Assembly: GCA_002312935.1 (NCBI GenBank)
Contig: DCAT01000192.1
Span: 1 to 35,382, forward strand
Source: Oceanospirillaceae bacterium UBA1126
Lineage (GTDB): Bacteria; Pseudomonadota; Gammaproteobacteria; Pseudomonadales; Balneatricaceae
Direction: 5' to 3'
DNA: 35,382 nt
Each line of letters opens with the position of its first letter. Position 1 is the stretch's first letter. A program made the position numbers and the translations under genes. Below are positions 25,399 to 33,865 of the stretch, piece by piece. The notes below the pieces were generated by a model that had not been told where the DNA came from, searched no databases, and was given only the letters and a program-made list of their open reading frames with translations.

Positions 25399-25671
25399 TT
25401 ATGAAACAGCTAACAAGGAGTCTAGTTTTTGCTGACGATCCAGCATATGTAATTCGTCACACCCACCAATAGCATTGCCATTAATGATAATCTGCGGCAC
25501 TGTGCGTCCACCTGTAGATTGCATCATTTGTTGACGCAGATCATTACGTCCATCAACACTAATTTCTTGATAGGCTGCACCTTTGCTATCAAGCAACCGT
25601 TTAGCACGGAAACAAAACCCACATAGGCTAGAACTGTATATTATTACCTGCGCTTTCACTTGGTCTGTCAT
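25399..25671 (-). CDS. grxC: glutaredoxin 3-type
   Basis: Small thiol-disulfide oxidoreductase of the thioredoxin fold that uses glutathione. The 90-residue protein has the redox centre SSLCGFCFRAK with C17 and C20, the cis-proline TVPQI and the glutathione-binding GGCDEL. The active site reads CGFC instead of the usual CPYC of Grx3, an uncommon form. A strong ribosome binding site, GAGGAG, precedes the ATG. It lies between yibN and secB, 24 bases after the former and 41 before the latter, so the three genes are likely one transcript. Confidence 0.92.
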   Translation of the reverse strand: MTDQVKAQVIIYSSSLCGFCFRAKRLLDSKGAAYQEISVDGRNDLRQQMMQSTGGRTVPQIIINGNAIGGCDELHMLDRQQKLDSLLAVS

Positions 25672-25695
25672 TGCTGGCTCCTCAATTTTAGCCTT

Positions 25696-26112
25696 TTATT
25701 TACGCACAAGTGGCAAATTCTGCCCTGTCCATTCAGCCATACCACCAGCCATACGATGAACGTTGGTGTACTCCGCTTTTTTTAGCACATTGGCTGCACT
25801 GGAAGAGGTTTGACCTGTCTTACATATTATAACAATGGGTTTATCTTTGTGGTTTTCAAGCTCTGACATGCGTTTCGTTAAATCAGCAAAGGGAATGTTC
25901 TTAGAACCAATGACGCGCCCAGCATTAAAGTCTGCAGGAGTTCGGATATCAAGCAGCAAAGCGTCTTCGCCATTAGCTAAAACTGTGGCTTGTTGCGGAG
26001 AAACAGACGGAGCAGCCTTGCGCCGCTCTGTGATCAATAACACCGATAATGTCAGCAGTAAGGCCAACACCATTTCCCAGTGACTGATTGCAAATTCGAG
26101 GTAACGTTCCAT
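25696..26112 (-). CDS. yibN: membrane-anchored rhodanese-like protein, YibN-type
   Basis: The 138-residue protein has one N-terminal transmembrane helix (about 12-28, WEMVLALLLTLSVLLIT) followed by a rhodanese domain (about 38-135) with the active-site cysteine C97 in the loop CKTGQTS. Rhodanese enzymes transfer sulfane sulfur; the physiological substrate of YibN is not settled. I use the ATG at 26112 because an upstream TTG six codons earlier would place GGGAAT inside the gene. It heads the yibN-grxC-secB operon and is divergent from gpmI, as in E. coli. Confidence 0.88.
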   Translation of the reverse strand: MERYLEFAISHWEMVLALLLTLSVLLITERRKAAPSVSPQQATVLANGEDALLLDIRTPADFNAGRVIGSKNIPFADLTKRMSELENHKDKPIVIICKTGQTSSSAANVLKKAEYTNVHRMAGGMAEWTGQNLPLVRK

Positions 26113-26210
26113 AAGCTTTATTATTCCCAACGATTAATAGGTTCTGGGCCGCCATAAGGACGACATTCGGCGGCATTATACGCCATAGCATGGATAAATT
26201 GGGGGCGGAC

Positions 26211-26219
26211 TGCTAAAAT
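26211..26219 (+). promoter_or_regulatory. extended -10 promoter of gpmI
   Basis: TGC followed by TAAAAT is an extended -10, about 30 bases ahead of the ATG at 26250. It predicts a start site near 26226, which makes the TTG at 26232 an unlikely start. On the other strand a TATAAT (26175-26180) could serve yibN, but without a good -35. Confidence 0.4.
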
Positions 26220-26249
26220 ATCAAGGCCCATTTGCCAATAACAGACACC

Positions 26250-27794
26250 ATGACCACTTCTAGCCCAAAAGCCCTCATCATTCTTGACGGATGGGGACAA
26301 AACGAATTATCTTCTTCCAATGCCATTAAAGCAGCAAACACCCCTACCTGGGATGCGCTGTTAACAAATCACCGCCACGCCTTAGTAGGGACCTCTGGTG
26401 CTGACGTAGGCCTACCCGATGGCCAAATGGGCAACTCCGAAGTAGGCCACATGAATATTGGTGCTGGCCGAGTGGTGTATCAAAATTATACCCGTATTGG
26501 TAAAGCCATTGAAGATGGAGACTTTAATACTAACCCGGTCATCCTGTCTGCTATTGATAAAGCCGTAGCCAACGAGGGCACTGTTCATGTTTGTGGCTTG
26601 TTGTCTGATGGTGGTGTGCACAGCCATCAGGACCATTTATTCGCTACCTGCCAGTTAGCCTATGACCGCGGTGCCAGAGCAATTGTTGTGCACGCATGGC
26701 TAGATGGCAGAGACACCGCACCAAGCTCTGCGCAGGGGTACATACAAGCTCTCATGGATGCCTTAGAGCCATTAAGTGGGCGTATTGGCAGTTTGTGTGG
26801 CCGTTATTTTGCCATGGACCGAGACCAGCGCTGGGAGCGTATCGAAAGTGCATACCGCGCAATGCGTTACGGTGAAGCAGAGTATGAATGCTTATCAGCT
26901 CTGGGTGCATTACAAGAAGCCTACTTAAATAACCACACCGATGAGTTTGTTCCTGCTACGGTAATTTTAGACCAACACGGCCAGCCTGCTACCATAAAAG
27001 ACGGTGATGCTATGATTTGTGTCAACTTCAGACCCGATCGCACACGCCAAATTACGCAGGCATTTGTAAATGAAGAATTTGGCAATTTTGATCGGGGAGA
27101 GCCCCTAGATCTGGCTGAATTTGTAATGATGACTCAATACAGTGCCAATATAGATACCGCCTGTGCTTTCCCACCTAGTGCGGTGAAAAATGATCTCGGT
27201 GAAGTAATGGCCAACCATGGAAAAACGCAGTTACGCATTGCCGAAACTGAAAAATATGCCCATGTCACCTTCTTTTTTAGTGGCGGGCAAGAGGCCCTTT
27301 ACCAAGGCGAAAGCCGTGAGCTTATTCCTTCACCAAACGTGGCCACTTACGACTTACAGCCAGAAATGAGTGCGCCGGAGCTAACTGACAAATTAGTTGC
27401 CGCCATTGAAGGCTGTAAATATGACCTAATCGTATGCAATTTTGCTAATGCGGATATGGTAGGACACACAGGAAAATTTGACGCAGCAGTTAAGGCTGTT
27501 GAAGCAATAGACGCCTGTCTTTCACGCATTGTTTGCGCTTTGGAAAAAGTGGATGGTGAGGCATTAATTACTGCAGACCACGGCAACGTAGAACTAATGA
27601 TCAACCCGACTACGGGCCAACCTCATACAGCCCACACCTTATGGCCTGTGCCGTTAGTTTATGTGAGTAGCAGAAACAGCAACGCCAAACTTTCTTCTGG
27701 TGTACTAGCAGACATAGCCCCAACTCTGCTGCACTTAATGAACCTAGAGCAGCCCAAAGAAATGACTGGCCATAACTTGGTGGAATTTAGCTAA
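26250..27794 (+). CDS. gpmI: 2,3-bisphosphoglycerate-independent phosphoglycerate mutase
   Basis: Interconverts 3- and 2-phosphoglycerate in glycolysis, metal-dependent, alkaline-phosphatase superfamily. The 514-residue protein has IILDGWG at the N-terminus (metal ligand Asp), the phosphorylated serine S63 in MGNSEVGHMNIGAG, HSHQDH in the transferase domain, and the metal-binding TADHGN and PHTAHT near the C-terminus. I use the ATG; a TTG six codons upstream has AAGG ahead of it and cannot be excluded. It begins the gpmI-envC-ctpA-yibQ cluster. Confidence 0.97.
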   Translation: MTTSSPKALIILDGWGQNELSSSNAIKAANTPTWDALLTNHRHALVGTSGADVGLPDGQMGNSEVGHMNIGAGRVVYQNYTRIGKAIEDGDFNTNPVILSAIDKAVANEGTVHVCGLLSDGGVHSHQDHLFATCQLAYDRGARAIVVHAWLDGRDTAPSSAQGYIQALMDALEPLSGRIGSLCGRYFAMDRDQRWERIESAYRAMRYGEAEYECLSALGALQEAYLNNHTDEFVPATVILDQHGQPATIKDGDAMICVNFRPDRTRQITQAFVNEEFGNFDRGEPLDLAEFVMMTQYSANIDTACAFPPSAVKNDLGEVMANHGKTQLRIAETEKYAHVTFFFSGGQEALYQGESRELIPSPNVATYDLQPEMSAPELTDKLVAAIEGCKYDLIVCNFANADMVGHTGKFDAAVKAVEAIDACLSRIVCALEKVDGEALITADHGNVELMINPTTGQPHTAHTLWPVPLVYVSSRNSNAKLSSGVLADIAPTLLHLMNLEQPKEMTGHNLVEFS

Positions 27795-27795
27795 A

Positions 27796-28932
27796 TTGCG
27801 TTTTATTATCAACTTAACCTGTGGCTTGCTGCTGCTAATAAGCTCAGGACTGTCTGCCAACACTGAGCAACAAGTGCAGCAAAAAATGCAGCAGTTGCAA
27901 AGCGATATTGGTAGCCTACAGTCCTGGCTTAACGCTGCACAAAATCAAGCTTCCGAGCTGCAAAAACAGCTGCGCATGCATGAACAAAACATCAGTGGCC
28001 TTAAAAAAGCCATAAAGAAAAACCAACAAGGCAGCAAAAATTCAGCAACCCATCTGGCCAAATTACAACAACAAGCTAGCCATTTTCAAGATGCCCTAGC
28101 CGAACAAGAGCTACAACTAAGTAGGCAATTAAAAAGCCAGTATCAGCAAGGTAAAAACTCAGCTGCTAATCTTTTGCTCAGTTTAGATAATCCTTCTACA
28201 GTTGCTCGGAATATGGCTTATTACCGGTACTTAAACCAAGCAAGTGCTGAACAAATGGCAGCTTATCGCCAAACCTTAAACAGCCTCGCATTAGTGCAAC
28301 AAGAGCAAGCTGATATTACACTAGAACTGCAACGCAGTGCCCGATTGCTGCAGGCCCAAAACCAAAGCTTAAAACAAGCAAAAGCTAAACTTGCCGATAA
28401 CATTAAGCGCTTAAAAAACAAGCAAGCTTCGAAGGCCCAGCGTTTAAGTATTGCCAAAGCCGATCAACTGCAAGCCCAAGAGCTATTAGAGCAAATTCAA
28501 ATAGCCATTGCTAAAGCCAATATCAAAGTAGCTGACACGCCACTGATTGACGCAAAAGGTAAGCTCCCTTGGCCTATCAAAGGTAATGTACTTAACCGTT
28601 TTGGGGTATCGCAAGCTAGCTATCCATTAAGCCAGCAAGGCTGGTTAATAGCTGCACCAGAGGGTTCAGACGTCGTCGCTATCCATGGCGGGCAAGTGGT
28701 TTTTTCTGATTGGTTAAAAGGTTATGGATTGGTTATTATTGTGGATCATGGGGATAGCTTTTTAAGCCTATATGGGCAAAATCAAGCCTTGTATTTGTCT
28801 GTAGGAGATTACGCTGTGGCACAGCAGCTTATCGCTAGTAGCGGTAAATCTGGCGGTAACACTGAAGCTGCGTTATATTTTTCTTTGAGGCAACAGGGCA
28901 AACCCTTAAATCCTAAACAATGGTTGCAATAA
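27796..28932 (+). CDS. envC: murein hydrolase activator EnvC
   Basis: Periplasmic activator of the septal amidases AmiA/AmiB, itself controlled by FtsEX. The 378-residue protein has a signal peptide (about 1-21, ending GLSA), a long coiled coil (about 24-240) rich in Gln, Lys and Ala, and a C-terminal LytM/M23-like domain (about 255-378). The zinc-ligand motif is degenerate (LYFSLRQQG where active M23 enzymes have HLHFE), as in E. coli EnvC, so it should activate rather than cut. The start is TTG, one base after the gpmI stop; it is required to include the signal peptide. FtsE and FtsX are encoded at the other end of the window. Confidence 0.93.
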   Translation: MRFIINLTCGLLLLISSGLSANTEQQVQQKMQQLQSDIGSLQSWLNAAQNQASELQKQLRMHEQNISGLKKAIKKNQQGSKNSATHLAKLQQQASHFQDALAEQELQLSRQLKSQYQQGKNSAANLLLSLDNPSTVARNMAYYRYLNQASAEQMAAYRQTLNSLALVQQEQADITLELQRSARLLQAQNQSLKQAKAKLADNIKRLKNKQASKAQRLSIAKADQLQAQELLEQIQIAIAKANIKVADTPLIDAKGKLPWPIKGNVLNRFGVSQASYPLSQQGWLIAAPEGSDVVAIHGGQVVFSDWLKGYGLVIIVDHGDSFLSLYGQNQALYLSVGDYAVAQQLIASSGKSGGNTEAALYFSLRQQGKPLNPKQWLQ

Positions 28933-28941
28933 AATTAAGCT

Positions 28942-30126
28942 ATGCGCATTAGATTGAATAAGCTCACCTCTCAACTTCAGTTTAGCCAACGTTTTTTTGG
29001 CCTAGTACTAGCACTTGTATGTGGTGCATTACCCTGCACGAATACCTTAGCCGCAGTGCACGCCCAGCAGCCCCCTGTGCCATTAGCTGCGTTACAGTAT
29101 TTTGTGGCGGTATATGAACGCATTCGGCTAAAACACGTAGAGGCCAAGACCGATGAAGAGTTATTGCAACTTGCCCTTGAAGGCCTAATTTTAAAACTTG
29201 ACCGCTTTTCTAGCTACTTAGATGCCGAAGAGATGGCTCGCCTGCAACAAGATACCCAAGGGGAATACACTGGCATAGGGGTTGAACTGGTGCCAGAAGG
29301 CGACTACATTCGAGTGGTCACCCCGATCGATGATGGCCCTGCATACCGTGCTGGAATACTCCCTGGAGATTGGATCACTCACGTTCAAGGCAAGACCGTT
29401 AAGGGGCTCGATGTGCATGCCATAGATGAGCTAATGACTGGAAGCGCCGGAACTGAGGTAACCCTCATTATATTACGTAAAGGTGAAACACTTAACTTCG
29501 CCTTAACCCGCGAAATTATATCCACACAAAGTGTTCGCAGTGAACTAATGCGAAGTAAAGTAGGGTATTTACGCATTAGCCTGTTCCAAAATAATACTGG
29601 GCAAGACTTAGTAGAGCAAATGCAGGCTCTGAAGTTGGCTGGTGCAGACCGTTGGTTATTAGACTTAAGAAATAATCCCGGGGGCACCCTAGGGGCAGCA
29701 GCAGACGTGGCTGATGCATTTTTAACCGCAGGCGTCATCGTGACTACAAAGGCACGGCAAGCAAGTAGTAACATGCGTTTTGATGCCAAAGCCATAGACC
29801 CTAGCGAAGGCTGGCCTTTGGCTATTCTTATTAACAACGGAAGTGCTTCGGCATCAGAAATTGTGGCTGGCGCCATAAAAGATCATCAACGTGGCCAGCT
29901 AGTGGGTGACACTAGCTTTGGCAAGGGCTCAGTGCAGTCTGTTATCACACTGCCTCAAGGCGCAGGCGTTAAACTAACCACGGCATATTACTACACACCT
30001 GACGGCCACAATATCCACCTAAAAGGCATACAACCAGACATCATCCTAAGTAACACGGATGCAAAGGACGACCAGCAGCTTGCTGCTGCACTAGACCTGC
30101 TTAGCCCTTTAGATGCTAAAAAATAA
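28942..30126 (+). CDS. ctpA: C-terminal processing protease, S41 family
   Basis: Periplasmic or membrane-anchored serine protease that trims or degrades cell-envelope proteins, including peptidoglycan hydrolases in related bacteria. The 394-residue protein has an N-terminal hydrophobic signal or anchor (about 18-38), a PDZ domain (about 105-190; GEYTGIGVELVPEGDYIRVV), and the S41 catalytic core with S303 in GSASASEIV and K328 in FGKGSVQ, exactly 25 residues apart as in the family dyad. It lies between envC and the yibQ-type gene, an order seen in Pseudomonas relatives. Confidence 0.94.
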   Translation: MRIRLNKLTSQLQFSQRFFGLVLALVCGALPCTNTLAAVHAQQPPVPLAALQYFVAVYERIRLKHVEAKTDEELLQLALEGLILKLDRFSSYLDAEEMARLQQDTQGEYTGIGVELVPEGDYIRVVTPIDDGPAYRAGILPGDWITHVQGKTVKGLDVHAIDELMTGSAGTEVTLIILRKGETLNFALTREIISTQSVRSELMRSKVGYLRISLFQNNTGQDLVEQMQALKLAGADRWLLDLRNNPGGTLGAAADVADAFLTAGVIVTTKARQASSNMRFDAKAIDPSEGWPLAILINNGSASASEIVAGAIKDHQRGQLVGDTSFGKGSVQSVITLPQGAGVKLTTAYYYTPDGHNIHLKGIQPDIILSNTDAKDDQQLAAALDLLSPLDAKK

Positions 30127-30127
30127 A

Positions 30128-30928
30128 ATGTCTCTTACGCCTGTTCAGCTGCCTAAGTGCATTAAATCAATTCTTTACTGTTTTATGTGGGGCCTGTTTG
30201 TACCTGTTATCGTATTTACGCCTATTATAAAAGCAGACGTGTTTCAGCCCTCTATGGTGATTATCATAGACGACCTAGGTTATAACCTTGCCAACGGGCT
30301 ACGTGTTGTAAATCTGCCTGGGCCCATTACCTTGGCGGTAATGCCCCACACCCCCCACGGTGCTTTGTTAGCCCGCAAAGGCGCCGCAGCAGATAAACAA
30401 ATAATGCTCCACGTACCGATGCAAAACCATGCAGGTTTAAGACTTGGCCCAGGCGGCCTCACTTTAGATATGGACGAAACCCAATTTAAACAGGTATTAA
30501 GAGCGAATGTGGCTAGCGTGCCTTATGCAGAGGGGCTAAACAACCACATGGGTAGCGCCTTAACTGAGCAGGCCCTGCCCATGAAATGGACTATGGATGT
30601 AGCCAACGAATTAAATTTATTTTTTGTAGATAGCCGCACAAGTGCCGCTAGCATTGCTTGGCAACAGGCTATAGATCAAGCCGTTCCAGCACTGACAAGA
30701 GATGTATTTTTAGATAATGATACCGACATAGAGGCGCTAGAGATGCAGTTTCAAAGAGCCATAACCATCGCTAACGAACATGGGTTTGCCGTTCTTATCG
30801 GCCATCCCTACCCAGCCACAGCAGCGTTTTTAAGCAAGTCTCTTAGCAGGCTAGATGAAGCCGGTATCAAGCTTGTCTCAGCATCAGCATTAATCTGGCA
30901 GCTACAGCCGCATCTCAATGCCCTTTGA
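30128..30928 (+). CDS. divergent polysaccharide deacetylase family protein, YibQ-type
   Basis: A 266-residue protein with an N-terminal hydrophobic segment (about 16-34) that is a probable signal peptide, followed by a divergent NodB-like polysaccharide deacetylase fold: VIIIDDLGYN, LAVMPHTPHG, MLHVPMQN, LNNHMGSALT, FFVDSRT and IGHPYPAT. The motifs retain Asp and His residues expected of a deacetylase, but enzymatic activity of this family is not established by sequence. An alternative start 15 bases upstream would overlap ctpA. The 3' end overlaps the convergent hisF by 27 bases. Confidence 0.9.
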   Translation: MSLTPVQLPKCIKSILYCFMWGLFVPVIVFTPIIKADVFQPSMVIIIDDLGYNLANGLRVVNLPGPITLAVMPHTPHGALLARKGAAADKQIMLHVPMQNHAGLRLGPGGLTLDMDETQFKQVLRANVASVPYAEGLNNHMGSALTEQALPMKWTMDVANELNLFFVDSRTSAASIAWQQAIDQAVPALTRDVFLDNDTDIEALEMQFQRAITIANEHGFAVLIGHPYPATAAFLSKSLSRLDEAGIKLVSASALIWQLQPHLNAL

Positions 30929-31675
30929 AGACATATACTGCTTCGCTTGAGGGATGGTGTATTCGTTAAAGTGAAATATACTAGCGGCTAAAACAGCATC
31001 AGCCTTGCCGTCAATCACCCCCTCTACCAAGTGGTCTAAGTTGCCCACACCACCAGAAGCAATAACAGGCACAGACACAGCGTCGCTAATAGTGCGTGTT
31101 ACCCCTAAATCATAGCCATTTTTAACGCCATCTTGATCCATGCTAGTCAGTAGGATCTCACCGGCGCCATAATTCACCATTTTAATCGCCCATTCCACCG
31201 CATCAATACCTGTAGGCTTACGACCGCCATGGGTAAAAATTTCCCACCGAAGCACTTCCCCTGGGCCACTCACTTGCTTAGCGTCTATAGCAACCACAAT
31301 ACACTGAGCACCAAAACGGTCTGCAGCTTGTTGCACAAAATCTGGGTTAAATACTGCAGCAGAGTTAATACCTACTTTGTCTGCCCCCGCATTGAGCATG
31401 CGGCGAATATCTTCACAGGTTCTAATCCCCCCACCTACAGTGAGGGGGATAAACACTTCACTGGCCATCTTTTCAACCGTGTGAACCATGGTGTCACGGT
31501 TTTCATGGGTGGCACCTATGTCTAAAAAAGTAATCTCATCAGCACCCTGTTCATTGTAGCGTTTAGCCACTTCTACAGGATCCCCAGCGTCTCTGATATC
31601 AACAAACTGCACGCCTTTAACAACCCGACCGTTGTTCACATCTAAACAGGGAATAATACGTTTGGCTAAGCCCAT
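30902..31675 (-). CDS. hisF: imidazole glycerol phosphate synthase, cyclase subunit HisF
   Basis: Closes the imidazole ring in histidine synthesis, releasing IGP and AICAR, with HisH supplying ammonia. The 257-residue TIM barrel has the first catalytic Asp in IIPCLDVNNGRVVKG and the second in IVVAIDAKQ near 130, and phosphate-binding GGGIRTCEDIRRM and ASGGVGNLDHL. It is the last gene of hisBHAF, 26 bases after hisA. Its C-terminus (MSSKGIEMRL) matches normal HisF length, so the overlap with the facing deacetylase gene is real rather than a missed stop. Confidence 0.98.
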   Translation of the reverse strand: MGLAKRIIPCLDVNNGRVVKGVQFVDIRDAGDPVEVAKRYNEQGADEITFLDIGATHENRDTMVHTVEKMASEVFIPLTVGGGIRTCEDIRRMLNAGADKVGINSAAVFNPDFVQQAADRFGAQCIVVAIDAKQVSGPGEVLRWEIFTHGGRKPTGIDAVEWAIKMVNYGAGEILLTSMDQDGVKNGYDLGVTRTISDAVSVPVIASGGVGNLDHLVEGVIDGKADAVLAASIFHFNEYTIPQAKQYMSSKGIEMRL

Positions 31676-31701
31676 GGGAGTTTCCTTAGAATAGGTAGCT
31701 G

Positions 31702-32451
31702 TTAACTTTGAGCGTCACAATAAGATTGTGCTGCGGCCAAATCTAACGTGCCTTCATAAATAGCCCGGCCTGTAATAGCACCTACAATACCATCTGCGGC
31801 AACCGCAGCAAGCGCATGCACATCGCTCATATTAGTCACACCACCCGAGGCAATTACTGGGATTCCAGCTTCCCTGGCCAAATGGCGCGTAGCCTCTACG
31901 TTAACACCCTGCATCATGCCATCGCGGGCAATGTCTGTGTACACAATAGAGCTTACCCCATCATTACGAAAACGCTTCGCTAGGTCTACTGCCTTAATGT
32001 CGGTCACCTCTGCCCAGCCCTCTACGGCAACCATGCCATCGCTAGCATCTAAGCCCACTATAATACGGCCTGGAAAATCTCGACATGCTTGGGTAACAAA
32101 GTCTGGGTCTCTTACCGCTTGAGTACCAATAATTACATATTCAACGCCCGCCTGCAGGTAGGCCTCTATAATGTCTAGATTACGAATGCCCCCACCAATT
32201 TGAATCGGTAACTTAGGGTGCGCCATAGCAATGGCCTTAACAATATCACCATTCACAGGGTTACCCGCAAACGCACCGTTTAAGTCTACCAAATGCAATC
32301 TTCTGCAGCCCGCAGTTACCCATTGGCTAGCTACGGCAACTGGGTCTGTGGAGAACACCGTAGATTCATCCATACGGCCTTGGCGTAGGCGCACACATTC
32401 ACCATCTTTTAAATCGATGGCTGGAATCATTAATAAAGGGGATTGAGACAT
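31702..32451 (-). CDS. hisA: ProFAR isomerase HisA
   Basis: Phosphoribosylformimino-5-aminoimidazole carboxamide ribotide isomerase, the step before IGP synthase. The 249-residue TIM barrel has the catalytic Asp in IPAIDLKDGECVRLRQG near the N-terminus, the second in YTDIARDGM, and phosphate-binding GGGIRNLD and ASGGVTNMSD. It resembles HisF, its paralogue. It sits between hisH and hisF with gaps of 19 and 26 bases. Confidence 0.98.
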   Translation of the reverse strand: MSQSPLLMIPAIDLKDGECVRLRQGRMDESTVFSTDPVAVASQWVTAGCRRLHLVDLNGAFAGNPVNGDIVKAIAMAHPKLPIQIGGGIRNLDIIEAYLQAGVEYVIIGTQAVRDPDFVTQACRDFPGRIIVGLDASDGMVAVEGWAEVTDIKAVDLAKRFRNDGVSSIVYTDIARDGMMQGVNVEATRHLAREAGIPVIASGGVTNMSDVHALAAVAADGIVGAITGRAIYEGTLDLAAAQSYCDAQS

Positions 32452-32470
32452 AGACTATTTACGGTAGCGT

Positions 32471-33106
32471 TTAACTACCGTCCCACTGTAAGAAGTTTTG
32501 TAAAAGTTTAAGGCCTGCCGAGTGGCTTTTTTCTGGGTGAAACTGAACGGCAAAGAGGTTTTCCCTAGCCAAGGCCACATCGAATTCAAGACCATAGCTG
32601 CAGGTAGCAGCCACTAGTTCACGCGTTTGAGTGCGCACGAAATAACTGTGCACAAAGTAAAAACGGCTATTGTTGTCTATGCCAGTCCATAGCTTGTGGG
32701 GCTTTTGCTCTACTTGGTTCCACCCCATGTGAGGTACCTTTAAATGAGCTGCTTGCACACTAGGTTGGTCACCAAAGAAAGACACATCGCCTGGCAGTTG
32801 GCCTAAACAATCTACGCCGCCATTTTCGCTTGAACGCTGCATAAGGGCCTGCATGCCCACACAGATCCCTAACATCGGCTTCTTGCCCATTTGATCAGCT
32901 ACAATCTGATCAACCCCCAAACGCTTAATTTCGGCCATACAATCACGAATGGCCCCCACACCTGGCAACACAACCCTATCACAGGCTTCAATTTTAGCTG
33001 CATTGCTAGTGACATAAACGCGAGTATCAGGGCAAACGTGTTCTAGGGCCTTGGCAACAGAATGTAAATTCCCCATGCCATAGTCAATGACTGCAATAGA
33101 TTTCAT
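32471..33106 (-). CDS. hisH: imidazole glycerol phosphate synthase, glutaminase subunit HisH
   Basis: Class I glutamine amidotransferase that hydrolyses glutamine and channels ammonia to HisF. The 211-residue protein has the nucleophile C82 in GICVGMQAL and the His-Glu of the triad in VQFHPEKS near 193-195. IDYGMGNLHS near the N-terminus and LPGVGAIRDCM complete the family pattern. It lies seven bases after hisB and 19 before hisA. Confidence 0.98.
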   Translation of the reverse strand: MKSIAVIDYGMGNLHSVAKALEHVCPDTRVYVTSNAAKIEACDRVVLPGVGAIRDCMAEIKRLGVDQIVADQMGKKPMLGICVGMQALMQRSSENGGVDCLGQLPGDVSFFGDQPSVQAAHLKVPHMGWNQVEQKPHKLWTGIDNNSRFYFVHSYFVRTQTRELVAATCSYGLEFDVALARENLFAVQFHPEKSHSAGLKLLQNFLQWDGS

Positions 33107-33113
33107 AAGGCGC

Positions 33114-33707
33114 CTATAAGCTACCTTTAGTAGAAGGCATCATTCCTGCCATACGTTCGTCGGCACTTAGAGCCATGCGTAACGCACGTCCAAATGCCTT
33201 AAATACAGTTTCTGCTTGGTGATGAGCATTTTTGCCACTTAGGTTATCAATGTGCAAAGTAAGCTTGGCATGGTTTACAAAACCACGGAAAAACTCATCA
33301 AACAAGTCCACGTCAAAGCCACCAATGCGACCACGGGTGTATGACACATGATTAAACAAGCCTGGCCGGCCAGAAAAATCTAACACCACGCGAGATAGAG
33401 CCTCATCAAGCGGCACATAGGCAGACCCATAACGAGTGAGGCCTTTTTTATCACCCACTGCTTTATCTAAGGCCATGCCCAAGGTAATGCCCAAATCTTC
33501 CACTGTGTGGTGCGCATCAATGGCTAAATCACCATGAGCAACAATATCTAAGTCAATCAATCCATGACGCGCAACCTGCTCCAACATATGGTCTAAGAAA
33601 GGCAGCCCAGTAACACAACTGAACTTGCCGGTGCCGTCTAAATTTACACTGACTTTAATCTGAGTTTCTAGGGTATTCCGTTCTACAGTGGCGGTACGTG
33701 CCGACAT
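33114..33707 (-). CDS. hisB: imidazoleglycerol-phosphate dehydratase HisB (monofunctional)
   Basis: Dehydrates IGP in histidine synthesis, manganese-dependent. The 197-residue protein covers only the dehydratase domain: FLDHMLEQ, the metal-binding HHTVEDLG and HHQAE motifs are present. There is no N-terminal histidinol-phosphatase domain, unlike the fused HisB of E. coli, so that activity must be encoded elsewhere. GAGG lies nine bases before the ATG. It is the first gene of hisBHAF and is divergent from mutY. Confidence 0.97.
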   Translation of the reverse strand: MSARTATVERNTLETQIKVSVNLDGTGKFSCVTGLPFLDHMLEQVARHGLIDLDIVAHGDLAIDAHHTVEDLGITLGMALDKAVGDKKGLTRYGSAYVPLDEALSRVVLDFSGRPGLFNHVSYTRGRIGGFDVDLFDEFFRGFVNHAKLTLHIDNLSGKNAHHQAETVFKAFGRALRMALSADERMAGMMPSTKGSL

Positions 33708-33756
33708 GAGGTGTCCTCGCGTTTAAGTAATAGGTAAAGCTACACAATAGGCAGAG

Positions 33757-33786
33757 ATTATACGGCCTTTAGCGGCTAATTTACAA
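33757..33786 (-). promoter_or_regulatory. promoter of the hisBHAF operon
   Basis: On the minus strand TTGTAA (33781-33786), an 18-base spacer and a perfect TATAAT (33757-33762) form a sigma-70 promoter about 50 bases ahead of hisB. No his leader peptide with consecutive His codons is visible. Confidence 0.55.
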
Positions 33787-33865
33787 AGAACAAACGCACC
33801 TAAAAGCGATAAAACAATTGTATACTCAGCATTAACCTCATTTGCTCACCCATAAGCTCCAATTA

